Origin: DASWJZ01 sp964440525
GTDB lineage: Bacteria > Pseudomonadota > Alphaproteobacteria > Rhizobiales > Afifellaceae
Direction of reading: 5' to 3'
Assembly: GCA_964440525.1 (NCBI GenBank)
Contig: CAYTTC010000008.1
Location: 1 to 64,000 of the forward strand
Length of the DNA stretch: 64,000 bases
Below are positions 53,295-62,709 of this stretch, piece after piece. Position 1 is the first letter of the stretch. Each line of letters starts with the position of its first letter. A model generated the notes under the pieces. That model ran no database searches, was not told the DNA's origin, and was given only the letters and a program-made list of their open reading frames with translations. The translations under genes were made by a program, and so were the position numbers.

Positions 53295-54884
53295 TCACCA
53301 GCGGCGTTCGAAATGCCGACGCAAGACCACCGCTACCGCGTTCATCGCGACCAGAAACGCGAGCAGCACGATGATCGCCGCGCTGGTCTTTTGCTGAAAT
53401 GCCGCTTCCGGGAAGTCGGCCCACATGAAGATCTGCACCGGCAGGATCGTTGCCGGCTCCAGGAACCCGCCCGGCACGTCAACGATGAACGCCACCATGC
53501 CGATCATCAGGAGCGGCGCCGTCTCACCCAGCGCATGCGCCATGCCGATGATCGTGCCGGTCATCACGCCCGGCAGCGCAAGCGGCAGCACGTGATGGAA
53601 GACGGTCTGGAGCTTGGACGCGCCGACGCCGAGCGCCGCCTCGCGGATCGACGGCGGCACCGCCTTCAACGCTGCGCGCGACGCAATGATGATGGTGGGG
53701 AGCGCCATCAGCGCGAGCACCATGCCACCGACCAGCGGCGCCGAGCGGGGCAGCCCGAAGAAATTCAGGAAAACGGCAAGTCCCAGCAGTCCGTAGACGA
53801 TCGACGGCACGGCCGCGAGATTGTTGATGTTGACCTCGATCAGGTCCGTCCAGCGGTTTTTCGGGGCAAATTCCTCCAGATAGACCGCGGAGGCGACGCC
53901 GATCGGCAGCGACAATGCGAGCGTCACGAGGAGCGTGAGAAACGAGCCGACGACGGCACCCCAGATGCCCGCCATTTCCGGCTCGCGGCTGGCGCCACGC
54001 GTCAGAAAGATCCAGTTGATGTCCCGCTCGATCAAGCCGGCCTGGACAAGATGGTCCGTGTAGACAATTTCGCGGTCAGAGATCTGGCGGACACTCTCGG
54101 GCTGGAAGCGTACGAGTTGCCAGCTTCCCGGTTCGGCGGGGACGGTGGAGACAAGCGGGATGTAGACCTCGCCCAGCACGTTCGTCTCGGTGACGCCGGT
54201 TACCTTCACAGCGCCGCCGTTCAAATAGAGAATATGGGACGGCGCATCCACGCCAAAGGGGATGGAACCGTCGGCGGCCGGCTTGGCTCCGACCGGGGCC
54301 GACTGCCGAATGAGGGTCAGCTCATTCGGCTCCAACGCAACTGTGATTTCACCTGACGTTCCGGAGGGTGTCGCGACGCCGGAGGCCGGGAGCACGTCCT
54401 TTTCCGCCATCATGCCCTTCAAATAGAGGTCCACGGTATCGGAGACCGGCAACGCGATGGAGTGCGTTCCGCCGATGAGAGCGGGATCGTCGAGAACCTC
54501 CTCGCGCAGAATGATCTCGGCGCTTTCGGAGAGCAGCGAGCGCGCCGTGCGGCGCTCGGAGCGACTCTCGGCGAAGGGCGTCGCTGCGTCGATCGCCCGG
54601 TTGGTGATCGCGCCGAACCCGGATTTTCCCACATTCTGCGGATCGATGTCCTCGCCGGAGAGGTCGATCGGCAAGACGGCGAAGTGCTGCGTAAACGCCG
54701 GGATGCCCTGGATGAAAATCGTCACCAGCAGAAGGACCAGCGCCGCCATTGCCGTCATCACCGCGGCGAAACCAAAGAGTTTGAAGCGGCGCTCGGCCGC
54801 ATAGCGCTTGGCGAGCCGCCGCCGCGCCTCATCGCTGGTGTGGACCGTGTAGTCGAGCAGCTCGGTGCGGGCCACGTCAGTCAT
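53295..54884 (-). CDS. pstA: Phosphate ABC transporter permease PstA with large inserted domain
   Basis: A 529-residue permease, much longer than the roughly 300 residues of E. coli PstA. After one helix (residues about 35-60) comes a non-membrane region of about 240 residues, likely periplasmic. The permease core then follows with AVVGSFLTLLVTLALSLPIG, the EFAPKNRWTDLIEVNINNLA loop, GVGASKLQTVFHHVLPLALP and GMAHALGETAPLLMIGM. Enlarged PstA proteins occur in rhizobia. The ATG at 54884 overlaps the pstC stop by 8 bp. Confidence 0.94.
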   Translation of the reverse strand: MTDVARTELLDYTVHTSDEARRRLAKRYAAERRFKLFGFAAVMTAMAALVLLLVTIFIQGIPAFTQHFAVLPIDLSGEDIDPQNVGKSGFGAITNRAIDAATPFAESRSERRTARSLLSESAEIILREEVLDDPALIGGTHSIALPVSDTVDLYLKGMMAEKDVLPASGVATPSGTSGEITVALEPNELTLIRQSAPVGAKPAADGSIPFGVDAPSHILYLNGGAVKVTGVTETNVLGEVYIPLVSTVPAEPGSWQLVRFQPESVRQISDREIVYTDHLVQAGLIERDINWIFLTRGASREPEMAGIWGAVVGSFLTLLVTLALSLPIGVASAVYLEEFAPKNRWTDLIEVNINNLAAVPSIVYGLLGLAVFLNFFGLPRSAPLVGGMVLALMALPTIIIASRAALKAVPPSIREAALGVGASKLQTVFHHVLPLALPGVMTGTIIGMAHALGETAPLLMIGMVAFIVDVPGGFLEPATILPVQIFMWADFPEAAFQQKTSAAIIVLLAFLVAMNAVAVVLRRHFERRW

Positions 54885-56262
54885 AGCGTTCCCGGAATCT
54901 CTGCACCACACGGAGGGCGACGACATTGAGGGCAAGCGTCACGCAGAAGAGCATGAGGCCGAGTGCGAAGGCGGCGAGCGTCTTGGCGCTGTCGAACTCC
55001 TGGTCGCCGACGAGCAGTGTGACGATCTGCACCGTCACGGTGGTCACGGCCTGCAACGGGTTGAGGGTGAGATTTGCGGCGAGCCCGGCGGCCATGACCA
55101 CGATCATCGTCTCGCCGATGGCGCGGCTGACTGCCAACAGCATGGCCGACACGATGCCGGGAAGCGCCGCCGGCAGTACCACCTTGCGGATCGTCTCCGA
55201 TTTCGTGGCGCCCATGCCGGCCGAACCGTCGCGCAGCGACTGCGGCACCGCATTGATGACGTCGTCGGAAAGCGATGAAACGAAGGGGATGATCATGATC
55301 CCCATGACGAGGCCCGCTGCGAGCGCCGATTCGGACGAGACGCTGAGACCTGCCGCCTCCCCGAGCCGCCGAATGAAGGGCGCGACGGTGAGCGCGGCGA
55401 AGAAGCCGTAAACCACGGTCGGAATGCCTGCCAGCACCTCCAGCACGGGCTTGGCGAAGGAGCGGAAGCGGCGCGACGCGTAGTCGGAAAGGTAGATCGC
55501 CGACATGAGGCCTATCGGAGCAGCGACCAGCATAGCGATGGCGGTGATCAGGAGCGTGCCGACGAAGAGCGGTATGGCGCCGAACACCGCCGCGTTGTCG
55601 GTAGCCTCGGCGCCGGCTCCGGCGAATGCGCTCTGCGGGCTCCAATGAGTACCGAAGAGGAAGGCGAGGAACGGCACCTTTTCGAAGAAGCGGATCGACT
55701 CGAAGATGAGCGACAGCACGATGCCCAAGGTCGTGAGAATCGCCACGACCGAGCAGGCGACGAGGACCCCCATGACGAACTTCTCGACGACCTGGCGGGT
55801 GCGCTTGCCCACGGTGATGGATCGCCAAGCGTAGACCAATCCGCCGACCGCAAGGGCGGTGAGCAGGAGGCCGAGCAGCAAGTCGCCGAGTGCCCAGGCG
55901 CTCTGATAAGCGGCGGCGGCCGCCTCCTTTTCCGCCGACGACGTGCCGAAGAGCGCGTTGTGGGCGATCGCGCGCGCATCGCGGATGAAGATCGCGCGGT
56001 CGAAGTCGGAAAAATGCGCAAGCTGGTCAGCGAAGCGCCCGGTCACGAGGCGGTCGTAGGTGCGGGGCGCGAAGAGAGCCCAAATCACCAGCACGATCAG
56101 TGCCGGAATGACTGCCCAGATCGCGGCGTAGCAGCCGTGATAGTTGGGGCGGGAATGAAGCGCCGAGGGATGACCCTCCGCCACGGCGTAGGCGCGCCGG
56201 CGGCCGAGCATATAGGCGACAGCCGCGAGGACGAGCAGGGCCGGGAAATAGGTGGCGATCAT
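54877..56262 (-). CDS. pstC: Phosphate ABC transporter permease PstC
   Basis: A 461-residue permease. The N-terminal third carries additional helices and a hydrophilic loop before the conserved core, which has PLFVGTLLITAIAMLVAAPIG, YLSDYASRRFRSFAKPVLEV, GMGATKSETIRKVVLPAALP and AVSRAIGETMIVVMAAGLAA. Together with PstA it forms the channel. The enlarged N-terminus is a feature of alphaproteobacterial PstC. It lies 48 bp after pstS. Confidence 0.95.
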   Translation of the reverse strand: MIATYFPALLVLAAVAYMLGRRRAYAVAEGHPSALHSRPNYHGCYAAIWAVIPALIVLVIWALFAPRTYDRLVTGRFADQLAHFSDFDRAIFIRDARAIAHNALFGTSSAEKEAAAAAYQSAWALGDLLLGLLLTALAVGGLVYAWRSITVGKRTRQVVEKFVMGVLVACSVVAILTTLGIVLSLIFESIRFFEKVPFLAFLFGTHWSPQSAFAGAGAEATDNAAVFGAIPLFVGTLLITAIAMLVAAPIGLMSAIYLSDYASRRFRSFAKPVLEVLAGIPTVVYGFFAALTVAPFIRRLGEAAGLSVSSESALAAGLVMGIMIIPFVSSLSDDVINAVPQSLRDGSAGMGATKSETIRKVVLPAALPGIVSAMLLAVSRAIGETMIVVMAAGLAANLTLNPLQAVTTVTVQIVTLLVGDQEFDSAKTLAAFALGLMLFCVTLALNVVALRVVQRFRERYD

Positions 56263-56310
56263 CGGGGCAAGCGAAGGCGGGGCGCCGGCTCAGCCGACGC
56301 CCCGGTTTCG

Positions 56311-57321
56311 TTACATGGACATGGGCTGCATGCCTTCGGCGGCCGCCTTGTAGGTGGCGCGCTCTTCGGCCGGCAGCGGGATCAGGCCCTTCTCGGCGAG
56401 ATAACCCTCGTCGCCCCACGCCTCGTCGGACGTAAACTCCGCGGCAAATTCCTGAATGCCGGGGATCGTGCCGACGTGCTCCTTCTTGATGTAGAAGAAG
56501 AGCGAACGGGAGACCGGGTAGTCGCCGGAGGCGATCGCCTCGAAGGTGGGCGCGACGCCGTCCACCGATGCGCCCTTCAACTTGTCGGCGTTCTGGTCGA
56601 GGAACGAAAAGCCGAAGATCCCGACTGCGGCTGGATTGGCTTCGAGCTTCTGCACGATCAGATTGTCGTTCTCGCCGGCCTCGACGTAGCCGCCATCTTC
56701 GCGAATCTCGGCACAGGCCTTCTCGTCCGCGGCTTTGACCGCCTCGTCGCATGCGGCGAGCATGACCAGTTCGACGAAGGCATCGCGGGTGCCGGACGTC
56801 GGGGGCGGGCCGAGCACTTCGATCTTTTCACTCGGCAGCGCCGGATCGATGTCGGACCAGTTCACGTTCGGATTGGGCTGCAGGGCGCCGCTCGCGTCCG
56901 GCAGGTTCTTGGCGAGCGCCTTGAAGATCTGCTCGCGCGTCAGCGCGAGATCGGGGCCGCTTTTGGCGCTGGCGAGCACGATGCCGTCGAAGCCGATCTT
57001 GACCTCCACCGGGGTCACACCGGCCGTCTTGCAGGCCTCGAGCTCGCTGTCCTTGATGCGGCGAGAGGCGTTGGTGATGTCGGGCGTGTTCTCGCCGACG
57101 CCCTCGCAGAAGAGTTTCATGCCGCCGCCGGTGCCGGTCGATTCTACGACCGGAGCGGGGAAGCCTGCCGTCTGGCCGAAGCGCTCGGCAACGGTTGTGG
57201 AGAAGGGGAACACGGTGGAGGAGCCGACGATGCGGATCTGGTCGCGCGCAGCGGCGACGCCGCTCATGCCGGCCACGGCGATGGCGAGCGCCGCGGCGGT
57301 GGTGAAGAATCTGCTGTTCAA
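56311..57321 (-). CDS. pstS: Phosphate-binding protein PstS
   Basis: A 336-residue periplasmic phosphate-binding protein. The signal peptide is about residues 1-25 (AVAGMSGVAAA). The mature domain shows IVGSSTVFPFSTTVAERFG with the phosphate-binding Ser/Thr, PVVESTGTGGGMKLFCEG, DITNASRRIKDSE and GPPPTSGTRDAFVEL. A Pho box lies 97 bp upstream, so it heads the PhoB-induced operon pstSCAB-phoU-phoB. Confidence 0.95.
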   Translation of the reverse strand: MNSRFFTTAAALAIAVAGMSGVAAARDQIRIVGSSTVFPFSTTVAERFGQTAGFPAPVVESTGTGGGMKLFCEGVGENTPDITNASRRIKDSELEACKTAGVTPVEVKIGFDGIVLASAKSGPDLALTREQIFKALAKNLPDASGALQPNPNVNWSDIDPALPSEKIEVLGPPPTSGTRDAFVELVMLAACDEAVKAADEKACAEIREDGGYVEAGENDNLIVQKLEANPAAVGIFGFSFLDQNADKLKGASVDGVAPTFEAIASGDYPVSRSLFFYIKKEHVGTIPGIQEFAAEFTSDEAWGDEGYLAEKGLIPLPAEERATYKAAAEGMQPMSM

Positions 57322-57417
57322 GGGGGATCTCCCTGTTTGTGGAGGTATCGGAGACGGGATCGGAAGTCCCGTCGCCGATTCCGTATAGGTCGCACCTGAT
57401 GTTGCTATGACCTTTTG

Positions 57418-57435
57418 GTGACACCTGAATGACAG
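57418..57435 (-). promoter_or_regulatory. Pho box upstream of pstS
   Basis: On the minus strand CTGTCAT (57429-57435), 4-bp spacer, GTGTCAC (57418-57424): two 7-bp direct repeats at the 11-bp period of PhoB boxes. It lies 97 bp upstream of pstS and only 2 bp after the phoR stop codon. Confidence 0.8.
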
Positions 57436-57436
57436 T

Positions 57437-58762
57437 TTAAGTATTTGATTTATTTTGGATTTCGTCCGCAGCTTGGGTGGAGCTCTGCGGCAGCGGCAGT
57501 TCGATCGAAAAGAGAGCTCCGCGGCCGGGCTCGCTCGTTACCTTCAGCTGGCCGCCGTGCCGCGTCAGGATGTGCTTGACGATGGCGAGCCCGAGCCCGG
57601 TGCCCTTCATCTGGCGGCTCGCCCCGACATCGACACGGTAAAACCTCTCGGTCAGCCGCGGCACATGTTCGGGCGCAATTCCCGGGCCGTAATCCTGCAC
57701 TTCGATCATTGTGGCGCGGCCGTCCGGACGCGGCTTCAGGCGGATGTCAACCTTCTCGCCCGACGCGCCGTAGCGGATGGCGTTCTCAGTCAGATTCTGC
57801 ACCAGCTGAACGAGCTCGTCGCGCTCGCCGATCACCTCCACCGGCTCGCTCGGCGTATCGATCGCGAGCACGACGGAATGCTCCGCCGCGAGCGGCTGCA
57901 TCGCATCGCCGACATGCCTCAAAACACCGACCAGATCGACGCGATCGGTCGGGCGGCTATGTGCCCGCATCTCGGCGCGCGAGAGCGACAGCAGGTCGTC
58001 GATGAGGCGCCGCATCCGCCACGCCTGCTCGTGCATGACGCGGAGGAACTTTTCCGAAGCCGCCGGATCGCCGCGCGCCGGCCCGAGCAGCGTCTCGATG
58101 AAGCCGATCAGCGAGGCAAGCGGCGTGCGCAGCTCGTGGCTGGCGTTGGAAACGAAATCCGCGCGCATGCGGACAATCGCAAGCCGGTCGGAAACGTCGT
58201 CGAAGGTGACCAGGATGAAACCAACACGGCCGCCCGGCGCGAGGAGCGGACTGAGCGTCACCGAATAGACGTTGGTGGTCTCGCCGGGTTCGCTGAACTC
58301 GAGTGAGGTCGCCTGTCCGGCCCCGGCGATCTCGAGCGCCTCGGCGAATTCGGGCCGGCGGAACGTCAGCGTGAAAGGATCGGCCGGGCGCGTGGCCGGA
58401 AAAAGCTGACCCGCAAGCTGGTTGGCGTAGCGCACGGTGCCAGCGGCATCGAGCACGAAGGCCGGCTTCGGAAACGCCTCGACCGTCGCCTTCATGGCGG
58501 TATCCGGCCAGACCTGATTGCCGCTGCGACCGGTCTCCGCGCTACGCCAATCCGACCGCGGCCGCGGAAGGAATGCGGCGACCAGCAGCAAGATGAGGAT
58601 GGCCGCCAGCGAAAAAGCAAACGGCAGCGCGAAGAAGGCAGTGCCCGCGAGAAGAGCCAATGCCGCCGCGGCAAGAACATAGCGGGCGGCGCGGACGCGC
58701 TCCGTCGCCGCTGCTGTCGGGGTATTGTCCTTGCTTGACGAATGATATGGCGGGTCTGCCAT
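57437..58762 (-). CDS. phoR: Phosphate regulon sensor kinase PhoR
   Basis: A 441-residue membrane histidine kinase that phosphorylates PhoB. Two hydrophobic helices at about residues 26-64, a PAS domain (PKPAFVLDAAGTVRYANQ), DHp NASHELRTPLASLIGFIETL with His209, then HATPase boxes LVQNLTENAIRYG, DYGPGIAPEHVPRL and GTGLGLAIVKHIL. It is immediately upstream of the Pho box and pst operon in the same direction, so it is transcribed separately or read through. Confidence 0.95.
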   Translation of the reverse strand: MADPPYHSSSKDNTPTAAATERVRAARYVLAAAALALLAGTAFFALPFAFSLAAILILLLVAAFLPRPRSDWRSAETGRSGNQVWPDTAMKATVEAFPKPAFVLDAAGTVRYANQLAGQLFPATRPADPFTLTFRRPEFAEALEIAGAGQATSLEFSEPGETTNVYSVTLSPLLAPGGRVGFILVTFDDVSDRLAIVRMRADFVSNASHELRTPLASLIGFIETLLGPARGDPAASEKFLRVMHEQAWRMRRLIDDLLSLSRAEMRAHSRPTDRVDLVGVLRHVGDAMQPLAAEHSVVLAIDTPSEPVEVIGERDELVQLVQNLTENAIRYGASGEKVDIRLKPRPDGRATMIEVQDYGPGIAPEHVPRLTERFYRVDVGASRQMKGTGLGLAIVKHILTRHGGQLKVTSEPGRGALFSIELPLPQSSTQAADEIQNKSNT

Positions 58763-58839
58763 GCGCCCCCTAGCCTATCGCATCATAGGCGCCGGTGCCC
58801 GTGAGCAGGGGGCCGGCGTGCCGGAGTGAGAGGGCAACC

Positions 58840-59700
58840 ATGCAGCGCAGTCTAAACCGATTCCGTGCGTTCGATCTCGACGATCCGGAATTGCCGGACT
58901 GGGTCAAGGACGGTGCGCTTTCGTCGGGGGGCTATCCCTATCCGAAGAAGCTCGACCGGGACACCTACGAGACCGAGCTAACCAGGCTGCAGGTGGAGCT
59001 GGTGAAGCTGCTCGCGTGGCAAAACAAGACCGGCGGGCGCTCCGTGCTCCTCTTCGAGGGCCGCGACGCCGCCGGCAAGGGCGGCTCGATCAAGGTCATC
59101 CGCGAGCACCTCAATCCGCGCCAGGCGCGGATCGTCGCGCTCGCCAAGCCGTCCGACCGCGAGGCCGGCCAATGGTACTTTCAGCGCTATGCGGCGGAAC
59201 TTCCGGCGGCGAGCGAAATGGTACTCTTGGACCGCTCCTGGTACAACCGTGGCGTGGTCGAGCCCGTCATGGGTTTCTGCACGCCGGAGCAGGCGAAGCG
59301 TTTTCTCGCCGAGGCGCCCGAATTCGAGCGCATGTTCACCGGCGGCGGCATCCGGCTCTTCAAGTTCTGGCTGGAGATCGGCCGCGAGATGCAGCTCTCG
59401 CGCTTCCACGAGCGCCGGCACAATCCGCTGAAGACCTGGAAGATCTCGCCGGTCGACATGGCCGCGATCGGGCGATGGGACGAATTCACCGCGGCGCGCG
59501 ACCGCATGATCGCGGCGACACATACCAAGCACGCGCCGTGGATCATCGTGAAATCCAACGACAAGCGGCGGGCGCATCTGGCGCTGATCCGTCACGCCCT
59601 GCTCAACATCGACTATGAAGGGCGCGACCGCGCGGCGATCGGCACGGTCGACAAGAAGATCCTCGGCCTCGGCCCGAAAGCGCTCACGAAGGCGGGATAG
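58840..59700 (+). CDS. ppk2: Polyphosphate kinase 2
   Basis: A 286-residue PPK2-family enzyme that uses polyphosphate to phosphorylate nucleoside di- or monophosphates. Walker A is LLFEGRDAAGKGGSIKV and Walker B is MVLLDRSWYNRGVVEPVMGF; the lid region has LEIGREMQLSRFHERRHNPL and KISPVDMAAIGRWDEFT. The ATG at 58840 has GAGAGG upstream; a GTG start at 58795 is in frame but less likely. It is divergent from phoR, which fits a phosphate-storage role, though no Pho box was seen in front of it. Confidence 0.94.
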   Translation: MQRSLNRFRAFDLDDPELPDWVKDGALSSGGYPYPKKLDRDTYETELTRLQVELVKLLAWQNKTGGRSVLLFEGRDAAGKGGSIKVIREHLNPRQARIVALAKPSDREAGQWYFQRYAAELPAASEMVLLDRSWYNRGVVEPVMGFCTPEQAKRFLAEAPEFERMFTGGGIRLFKFWLEIGREMQLSRFHERRHNPLKTWKISPVDMAAIGRWDEFTAARDRMIAATHTKHAPWIIVKSNDKRRAHLALIRHALLNIDYEGRDRAAIGTVDKKILGLGPKALTKAG

Positions 59701-59793
59701 CGAAAGCGCGCACCTTTCCGCTCGCGGGAGAGGGTGGGCTTCAGCTTTGGCCGAAGGCCTTAGTTTTAGAGCGATTCATGCGGGAGGTTCGCG

Positions 59794-60779
59794 GTGAAGG
59801 CTGCAGTCTATCGGAAGTTCGGTGGCCCGGAGGTCGTACGGATCGAAGAGATGCCGAAACCGCCCCCGAACCGCGATGAAGTGCTTATCAGGGTTTACGC
59901 GACCACTGTGAGTGTCGCCGACCACAGGATGCGCAGTCGCGACCTGCCGAAGGGGCTTTGGTTTCTTGCGCCTCTGGTGCTCGGCGTGTTCGGACCGCGC
60001 AAACGCGTTCTGGGCATGGACCTCGCCGGGGTTGTCGAGGCGGTGGGCGAGAACGTCACCAAGTTCAAACCCGGCGATGAGGTCATCGCGCTGCCCGGAT
60101 CGAAATTTGGCGGCCATGCCGAATACAGGTGTTGCCGGAAAATGGCGCGGTCACCCTGAAGCCCAAAAACATGACCCTCGAAGAGGCCGTTACGCTGGTC
60201 TTTGGCGGGCAAACTGCGTTGAAGTATCTGAGGCGCGCAAAGATCAAGCCGGGCGACGACGTTCTCGTTAACGGCGCATCGGGGGCGGTTGGAACGGCGG
60301 CGGTACAAATTGCGAAACAGCTTGGCGCCGTCGTCACAGGCGTATGCAGTGGCGGAAACAATGAACTGGTCAGGTCACTCGGGGCGGATCACGTGATCGA
60401 CTATACCGAGGAAGATTTCACCAAGAACGGCAAAATCTACGATGTCATCGTTGAATGCGTCGGCAACGCTCCGTTCGAACGGGTCGACGGCTCAATAAAA
60501 TCCGGCGGGGCACTGTTGCTGGTGATTACTGATCTCAAAGGGATGTTGGGGGCGTCGAGAAACAGTCGAAAAAGCGGGAAGCTGGTGAGCTGGAGCGATT
60601 CCACACCCTTGGCGGAGGAACTGGCATCTGTGGTGAAACTTGCGGAGGCGGGTGAATATCGGGCCATAACCGACCGAACATACGAATTTGACGAAATCGT
60701 CGAGGCGCATCGGTACGTGGATACGGGGCGAAAGAAAGGGAACGTGGTTGTGCGAGTTGCAGCGAACCGTCCCTCTTAG
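59794..60779 (+). pseudogene. Frameshifted zinc-less MDR alcohol/quinone dehydrogenase
   Basis: A medium-chain dehydrogenase/reductase split by a single-base deletion near 60130-60133. The first frame (59794-60159, GTG start with GGGAGG) gives the GroES-like domain with VLGMDLAGVVEAVGENVTKF and stops after HAEYR. The second frame (60129-60779) continues with LPENGAVTLKPKNMTLEEA and the Rossmann domain (VLVNGASGAVGTAAVQIAKQ). Insertion of one T would restore a continuous protein of about 328 residues. It could be a true pseudogene, a sequencing error, or two polypeptides. Composition is slightly AT-richer than its neighbours. Confidence 0.85.
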
Positions 60780-60816
60780 GGTCCCCGTCTAACCTGCTCA
60801 GCGTGATGTCCGCCGA

Positions 60817-62709
60817 TCAATCCCCCGCCAGGCGGCCCTGCTTCTCCAGATAGGCGATCACCTCTTCGGCCAGCGCATCCGGCTCCGCCTCCGCGGTGTG
60901 GAGATGGATGTCCGGCGCGGTCGGCGGCTCGTAGGGCGAATCGACGCCGGTGAAATTCTTGATCTCGCCGGCGCGCGCCCGGGCATAGAGGCCCTTCGGA
61001 TCGCGCGCTTCCGCGACCTCGATCGGCGTGTCGACGAAAATCTCCACGAACTCTCCCTGCGGCATCATTCCGCGCGCCATCTCGCGCTCGGAGCGGAAGG
61101 GCGAGATGAAGGAGACGAGCACAATCAGCCCGGCATCGGCCATGAGTTTTGCAGCCTCGGCGACGCGGCGGATGTTTTCCACGCGGTCGGCGTCGGTGAA
61201 GCCGAGGTCGCGGTTCAAGCCGTGGCGCACATTGTCGCCGTCGAGGATGGTGGTGTGGCGCCCGCTTGCGAAGAGCCGTTTTTCGACGAGGTTGGCGACG
61301 GTCGATTTGCCCGAGCCTGAAAGGCCGGTGAACCAGAGCACGCAGGGCTTCTGGTGCTTGAGCCGGGCGCGCGCCGAACGGTCGACGGAAAGCGCCTGCC
61401 AGTGGATGTTGGAGGCGCGGCGGAGCGCGAAGCGGATCATGCCGGCGGCGACGGTCTGATTGGAAAAGCGGTCGATCAGGATGAAGCCACCGGTGTCGCG
61501 ATTCTCCGCGTAAGGATCGAAGGCGATCGGCGCCGCGGCGGAAAAATTGACAAACCCGATCTCGTTCAGCTCCAGAATTTTCGCCGCATTGTGCTCCAGC
61601 GTATCCACCTCGAAGCGGTATTTGAGGTCGGTCACCTGCACCGGCACGGTGCGCGTCATGCTCTTCAGCAGATATTGCCGGCCGGGGAGCATGGGCTCGG
61701 AATCCATCCAGACGAGATCGGCGGCGAACTGGTCGGAGAGCTGCGGGCGGGCGTCGGCGGCCGAGAGGAGATCGCCGCGGCTGAGATCGATCTCGTCGGT
61801 CAAGGTCAGCATCGCCGACTGCCCGGCGGAGGCTACCTCGCGATCCTCCGAGCCGACGAGAATGCGGGCGATGCGGCTGGTGCGACCGGACGCGGCGACT
61901 ACGACCTCATCGCCAAGAGCCACGCGACCGGAGAGGACCGGTCCGGCAAAGCCGCGAAAGTTCTGGTTCGGGCGGCACACCCATTGCACCGGCATGCGGA
62001 AGGGGGCGGCGGCGGCGCGGCGCTCCGGCACGACGCCTTCCAGATGCTCCAGGAGAAATGGGCCCGAATAGTAAGGCGTGCGGGTGCTTCGCATCGAGAC
62101 ATTGTCGCCGTCGCGCGCCGAGATCGGGATCGCGGTCACGGTGTCGATCGAAAGCTTCGCCGCGAATGTCGCAAACTCAGCTGCGATGGCGCGGAACGGC
62201 GCTTCCGCGAAATCGACCAGATCCATCTTGTTCACCGCAAGCACCACGTCACGGATGCCGAGCAGCGAGACGATCACCGCATGGCGGCGCGTCTGGGTCA
62301 GCAGCCCTTTCGTCGCGTCGACGAGGAGGATGGCGAGGTCGGCGGTGGAGGCGCCCGTCGCCATGTTGCGTGTATATTGGACGTGGCCGGGCGTGTCGGC
62401 GACGATGAAGCGGCGGCGCGGCGTCGCGAAGAAGCGGTAGGCGACGTCGATGGTGATCCCCTGCTCGCGCTCCGCCTCCAGGCCATCGACGAGGAGCGCA
62501 AAGTCGATCTCGTCGCCATTCGTGCCGTGCTTCAGCGAGTCGCCTTTCAGGTCCTCGAGCTGGTCTTCCATCAGGAGATGCGAATCGTAGAGCAAGCGCC
62601 CGATCAGCGTGGACTTGCCGTCGTCCACGCTGCCGCAGGTCAGGAGCCGCAGCGTGTCGGCGTTCGCCGCGGCGCTCACTGCCTCAAGCGAGAAGGCTTC
62701 CTTATTCAT
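60817..62709 (-). CDS. cysNC: Bifunctional sulfate adenylyltransferase subunit 1/APS kinase
   Basis: A 630-residue fusion for sulfate activation. The N-terminal CysN GTPase domain has P-loop GSVDDGKSTLIGRLLYDS, DTPGHVQYTRNMATGAS and NKMDLVDF. The C-terminal APS kinase has LWFTGLSGSGKSTVANLVEK and ILDGDNVRHGLNRDLGF. The product makes APS with CysD, then PAPS. The NodQ-like fusion is common in rhizobia. It follows cysD with a one-base TGATG overlap. Confidence 0.96.
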   Translation of the reverse strand: MNKEAFSLEAVSAAANADTLRLLTCGSVDDGKSTLIGRLLYDSHLLMEDQLEDLKGDSLKHGTNGDEIDFALLVDGLEAEREQGITIDVAYRFFATPRRRFIVADTPGHVQYTRNMATGASTADLAILLVDATKGLLTQTRRHAVIVSLLGIRDVVLAVNKMDLVDFAEAPFRAIAAEFATFAAKLSIDTVTAIPISARDGDNVSMRSTRTPYYSGPFLLEHLEGVVPERRAAAAPFRMPVQWVCRPNQNFRGFAGPVLSGRVALGDEVVVAASGRTSRIARILVGSEDREVASAGQSAMLTLTDEIDLSRGDLLSAADARPQLSDQFAADLVWMDSEPMLPGRQYLLKSMTRTVPVQVTDLKYRFEVDTLEHNAAKILELNEIGFVNFSAAAPIAFDPYAENRDTGGFILIDRFSNQTVAAGMIRFALRRASNIHWQALSVDRSARARLKHQKPCVLWFTGLSGSGKSTVANLVEKRLFASGRHTTILDGDNVRHGLNRDLGFTDADRVENIRRVAEAAKLMADAGLIVLVSFISPFRSEREMARGMMPQGEFVEIFVDTPIEVAEARDPKGLYARARAGEIKNFTGVDSPYEPPTAPDIHLHTAEAEPDALAEEVIAYLEKQGRLAGD

